Assembly (NCBI GenBank): GCA_016715645.1
Contig: JADJZR010000022.1
Location: 1 to 8,458 of the forward strand
Direction: 5' to 3'
DNA length: 8,458 nt
DNA from: Elusimicrobiota bacterium
GTDB lineage: Bacteria; Elusimicrobiota; Elusimicrobia; FEN-1173
Shown here one piece after another: positions 6,361 through 8,458 of this stretch. The notes under the pieces were generated by a model. That model had not been told where the DNA came from. It saw nothing but the letters and a program-made list of their open reading frames with translations, and searched no databases. Each line of letters begins with the position of its first letter. Within the stretch, counting starts at the first letter, position 1. Both the position numbers and the translations under genes were made by a program.

Positions 6361-6813
6361 ATGATTACCGATTGCAAGACTACCGGGCTGCTTGAGCATT
6401 GGGCCTTGTACGCGAAGTATCAGGCTTCAGCTGCCATCACCCGTGGTCGGTGCGTCACGCTTGGTACGGACGGGCAGATCACTACCGCCGCCACCGATTC
6501 TCTCCAGAAGGTTATCGGCGTTGCCGCCGAGGACATTCCTTCTGGCGGAGTCGGCAAGGTGCTGGTGTTTGGGTTCTGCGATTACATCTACACGGCTGAT
6601 ACCATTACCGCTCCTACGGACGCGGCTGATGGCGATGTCGCTCTGGTTGTGATCAACGGCGGCGGCGTCGAGGGACGAGTCGCTACAGACCTCAATGACA
6701 ACTCCGTCCAGGGCAATATGATCGTCGCCAAGAATCTTGGCGCGAATGTCGATAATATTGCCTATGGGTGGGTTGTCTGTCAGTCTGGTACCTACGCGAA
6801 AGACGTAGCGTAA
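6361..6813 (+). CDS. Capsid decoration / cement-like protein, intact copy 2
   Basis: A 150-residue protein downstream of the coat gene. Size, position and composition (small, strand-rich, Gly/Thr/Val/Ala-rich) match phage decoration or cement proteins that sit on the HK97-type shell and stabilise it against DNA pressure. Features: residues 26-45 (ITRGRCVTLGTDGQITTAAT), VIGVAAEDIPSGG (51-63), KVLVFGFCDYIYTADTIT, then DVALVVINGGGVEGRV and a closing GWVVCQSGTYAKDVA. The general style (entry into the protein, G-x-V-x-L strands, IGVAAE, then S/A-GG-x-V-x-V) recalls the DUF2190-type decoration family; I recognise the style, not a certain family match. The ribosome-binding site AAGGGGGTG at 6347-6355 has the same 5-base spacer as copy 1. 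Stop TAA and the next ATG overlap in TAATG. It is the more complete of the duplicated pair and the likely functional reference. Confidence 0.7.
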   Translation: MITDCKTTGLLEHWALYAKYQASAAITRGRCVTLGTDGQITTAATDSLQKVIGVAAEDIPSGGVGKVLVFGFCDYIYTADTITAPTDAADGDVALVVINGGGVEGRVATDLNDNSVQGNMIVAKNLGANVDNIAYGWVVCQSGTYAKDVA

Positions 6814-7463
6814 TGAGTCTCGTATCCAAAGTCACGGAGCGCGTACGGTCGTACTACAAGTATGGCGGATCGCGTTATACCGACACTCGGCTTCAGGCGA
6901 TGGTTCATGCCGCAGACTGCGCCATCCGTGAGTATGCCGAGCCGACCGTTGCGACTGTGGATATTCCGCTTCTCGCGGAGACTCTGTACTATCCGATGCC
7001 TTCGGACGTTGTTAGAGTCCGCTCCGTGCTCTACTCGTCCGATGGTGTCAACTTTGTTGATGGGGTACTCAAGCCCTTCGTGGTCAGCGACCTCGATACC
7101 ACCTATAGATTGTGGATTAACAACACAGGGGTCACGCCTGAGCATTACGGGATCTTGAGTACCCCCGGCACCCCCGGCTGCTACCTCGTAGTCTGGATGC
7201 CGCTGCTTACTGTTACGACACAGAAGGTCAGGATCGAATACACCAAATGCTACGATGAGAATGATTCTACGTTTGAGGCTGTTGACGATCTCGATGACTG
7301 GATTCTTGACACCTGCCATGTCCCTCATGTCCTCTCGCAGATATACGCGATGGAGAACATCGACAAATTCAAGGGATACTGGACTGAATACATGGCAGGC
7401 GTCGAGAAGGCCAGATGTCACTTTGCTAACCGCCATACGTCAATCTCTCCCGGTCTGGGGTAG
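6813..7463 (+). CDS. Head-tail adaptor-like protein 1
   Basis: 216 residues from ATG 6813, which overlaps the previous stop in TAATG; no good ribosome-binding site is seen, so coupling is likely. A longer version from ATG 6768 would read into the decoration gene and is not preferred. Architecture: helical N-terminus (residues 1-42, with TDTRLQAMVHAADCAIREY), then a strand-rich middle (VDIPLLAETLYYPMPSDVVRVRSVLY, in part), then LWINNTGVTP (100-109) and VVWMP (126-130), then IEYTKCY and a C-terminal helical part (160-207). The helix, Y-x-(M/L)-P-x-D-x-x-RV-x-x-V strand and helix pattern is typical of adaptor or connector proteins that bind under the portal and retain DNA. The following gene has the same order of elements. 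Fold assignment is inferred from pattern and gene position; no family name is certain. Confidence 0.6.
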   Translation: MSLVSKVTERVRSYYKYGGSRYTDTRLQAMVHAADCAIREYAEPTVATVDIPLLAETLYYPMPSDVVRVRSVLYSSDGVNFVDGVLKPFVVSDLDTTYRLWINNTGVTPEHYGILSTPGTPGCYLVVWMPLLTVTTQKVRIEYTKCYDENDSTFEAVDDLDDWILDTCHVPHVLSQIYAMENIDKFKGYWTEYMAGVEKARCHFANRHTSISPGLG

Positions 7464-7465
7464 GC

Positions 7466-7489
7466 ATGAGCGATGGGCAGTTGCTATGA
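7466..7489 (+). other. Seven-codon mini-frame overlapping the next start
   Basis: ATG at 7466 begins MSDGQLL and stops at TGA 7487-7489, which overlaps ATG 7486 as ATGA. It begins two bases after the adaptor 1 stop. It could pass terminating ribosomes on to adaptor 2, whose own ribosome-binding site is weak, or it may be chance. Confidence 0.25.
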
Positions 7490-8304
7490 ACTGGGGTCAA
7501 CTGGTCAGCGAGTTCCATCTGTATCTCGGGCAGGACGAGGCGAACCCTACGTTCTTCTCGTCTGATGATGTCAAGACGTTCATGCAGAAGGCGATGCGCG
7601 AGGCCAATGTTAACGCCAACATGATCCACAAGCGCGTGTCGCTGAACCTGACGGCGGGGACGGGGACTTACGATCTCCCCGATGACTGCTACGAGGCGTA
7701 CCGGGTGGCTTACGATGGGTATGCGATTGACGCCTACAGCCAGCAGAGGCTAGACGCAGAGGGGCGTACTTGGAGGGATAACACCGGGACTCCGTACAAG
7801 TGGTACACGGACAGGATGAATAAGAAGGTCGGCCTGTACCCGAAGCCCGATGTCTCCTCCACGCTCACGGCGTCTACTAGCGAGGACGGGATTATCGTTT
7901 CTGTCGGGACGGATGAGGACTCTATCATCATTGACACCTCGGTCGCCGCCATGCTGCCGACTCTAGAGGACGGGGTTACGTCCTACCAGCTTACGGACAA
8001 GCACCTAGAGGTGTGGTATCGGGCTACTCCTGCGGATGCGGACGATCCTAGTGATCCCGACATCCCGCAATGGGCGGCTCACTATCTGCTGTTCGCTGGG
8101 TTGGCCGAGGCGTTCACGGTGGGGATCCCTGATCCCGACTACGAGCGGGCGAGTGCTTTCCGCGCACACGCGGAGATGCTGAAGGATCGGATTAGGTTAC
8201 GCACGGCTAATGTTCTGCCGAAGGTATGGAACCGAGGAAGTACGATGGGATACAGGGGGCGCTCTCTGCAATCCCGCTACCCTGCTACAATTGAGGATGC
8301 GTGA
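7486..8304 (+). CDS. Head-tail adaptor-like protein 2
   Basis: 272 residues from ATG 7486; the frame extends further upstream but only through the adaptor 1 gene. Order of elements: helical N-terminus (residues 4-46, with SSDDVKTFMQKAMREAN); VSLNLTAGTGTYDLPDDCYEAYRVAYDG (in part, 51-78), the strand and loop typical of phage adaptor proteins; TWRDNTGTPYKWY (95-107) and VGLYPKP (115-121); an extra acidic strand-rich insert (about 122-170) with an 11-residue tandem repeat; LEVWYRA (174-180); an acidic loop ADADDPSDPDIP; and a C-terminal helix (195-245) ending in a basic tail. Such proteins in short-tailed and other phages form a ring below the portal that joins head and tail and plugs DNA. The call is by pattern and position. 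The stop overlaps the next start in TGATG. Confidence 0.7.
   Translation: MNWGQLVSEFHLYLGQDEANPTFFSSDDVKTFMQKAMREANVNANMIHKRVSLNLTAGTGTYDLPDDCYEAYRVAYDGYAIDAYSQQRLDAEGRTWRDNTGTPYKWYTDRMNKKVGLYPKPDVSSTLTASTSEDGIIVSVGTDEDSIIIDTSVAAMLPTLEDGVTSYQLTDKHLEVWYRATPADADDPSDPDIPQWAAHYLLFAGLAEAFTVGIPDPDYERASAFRAHAEMLKDRIRLRTANVLPKVWNRGSTMGYRGRSLQSRYPATIEDA
7876..7941 (+). repeat. Two 11-codon repeats within adaptor 2
   Basis: Residues 131-141 (TSEDGIIVSVG) and 142-152 (TDEDSIIIDTS) are adjacent, equal-length units sharing T-x-ED-x-II. They lie in the insert that adaptor 1 lacks and would form two short strands with acidic turns. Confidence 0.5.
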
Positions 8305-8458
8305 TGAAGCGTCTTGTGTTGCTTCTCGTTTGTCTGATGGCTGTCACCGCTAACGCGCAGACCGTTACGCGCAGGCTGACGCCGAAGGATCTTTACTATA
8401 AGGTCGGAAACTTCGACCGGGCTAGCCAAGTTACTCCCGGCACTACTGTGTCGCGCCC
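8304..8458 (+). CDS. Signal-peptide-bearing protein, function unknown, 3'-truncated
   Basis: Start ATG 8304 overlaps the adaptor 2 stop (TGATG) and has GAGG at 8293-8296, seven bases upstream. Only 51 complete codons are in the window. The N-terminus is a textbook Sec signal peptide: MKR, a hydrophobic core LVLLLVCLMAV, then TANA with likely signal peptidase I cleavage before QTVTRR (residue 19). The residue pattern before Cys10 (LLV-C) does not fit a lipobox, so a lipoprotein is unlikely. The mature start (TPKDLYYKVGNFDRASQVTPG) is not one I recognise. It is co-directional with the head genes and therefore probably expressed with them late in infection. Its product could be exported to the host envelope or be a virion protein. 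I assign no function. Confidence 0.8.
   Translation, partial: MKRLVLLLVCLMAVTANAQTVTRRLTPKDLYYKVGNFDRASQVTPGTTVSR

Larger units (their letters stand above)
5988..6813 (+). repeat. Tandem gene duplication (decoration gene, two copies)
   Basis: Starts at 5988 and 6361 open two copies of one gene. The first 18 bases (ATGATTACCGATTGCAAG) are identical, and residues 1-63 match at 46 of 63 positions. The ribosome-binding site and its 5-base spacer are also shared (AAGGAGGTG versus AAGGGGGTG). The 3' ends match again at 6286-6327 versus 6766-6807, but copy 1 is about 110 bases shorter between these blocks. Many silent and missense differences show that the duplication is not recent. Confidence 0.85.

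Noticed and set aside
6792..6808. Small hairpin CTACG/CGTAG at the end of decoration copy 2
   Set aside because: It is a 5-bp stem inside coding sequence with a 7-base loop, well within chance expectation.
6768..6812. Upstream ATG 6768 as the start of adaptor 1
   Set aside because: It would overlap the decoration gene by 46 bases and add residues with no family resemblance. ATG 6813 forms a TAATG coupling junction.
6792..7436. 214-codon minus-strand frame across adaptor 1
   Set aside because: It is antisense to a coupled plus-strand gene and has no recognisable motif, so it is a shadow frame.

Overview
The window is one continuous, all-plus-strand packaging and head-assembly module of a tailed double-stranded DNA bacteriophage (Caudoviricetes). 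The DNA is moderately GC-rich by eye. Genes are packed tightly: several stop and start codons overlap (ATGA, TAATG, TGATG) and no gene-free gap exceeds about 60 bases. No tRNA, integrase, transposase, CRISPR array or host gene is visible. The host cannot be named. Strong Shine-Dalgarno sites and a Sec-type signal peptide at the right end only say that it is a bacterium. The gene order and the paired adaptor-like proteins suggest a podovirus-like virion, but no tail gene lies in the window, so this is a weak inference.

Layout from left to right: (1) large terminase subunit, cut off at its 5' end (3-1682); (2) portal protein (1679-3580); (3) small zinc-ribbon protein with an FmdB-like N-terminus (3567-4013); (4) acidic, helical scaffold-like protein (4071-4877); (5) major capsid protein (4889-5974); (6) a tandem pair of decoration/cement-like genes, the first with a broken reading frame (5988-6356) and the second intact (6361-6813); (7) two consecutive head-tail adaptor-like proteins (6813-7463 and 7486-8304); (8) the start of a gene for a signal-peptide-bearing protein of unknown function (from 8304, running off the window).

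Together these genes would build the procapsid (portal, scaffold, capsid), fill it with DNA (terminase), reinforce the shell (decoration proteins) and close the portal vertex (adaptors).

The most interesting spot is 5974-6360. The first decoration copy has the best ribosome-binding site seen in the window (nine bases matching the anti-Shine-Dalgarno) and a 63-residue N-terminus 73% identical to the second copy. Its homologous C-terminus (GWVICGSGTFAKNV then stop) lies in the +1 frame, behind a glycine-rich stretch containing an imperfect repeat of 33-base period. An 8-bp hairpin follows that +1-frame stop and overlaps part of the ribosome-binding site of copy 2. This could be gene decay, a sequence error, or recoding that yields two C-termini. 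A single read cannot decide between them.
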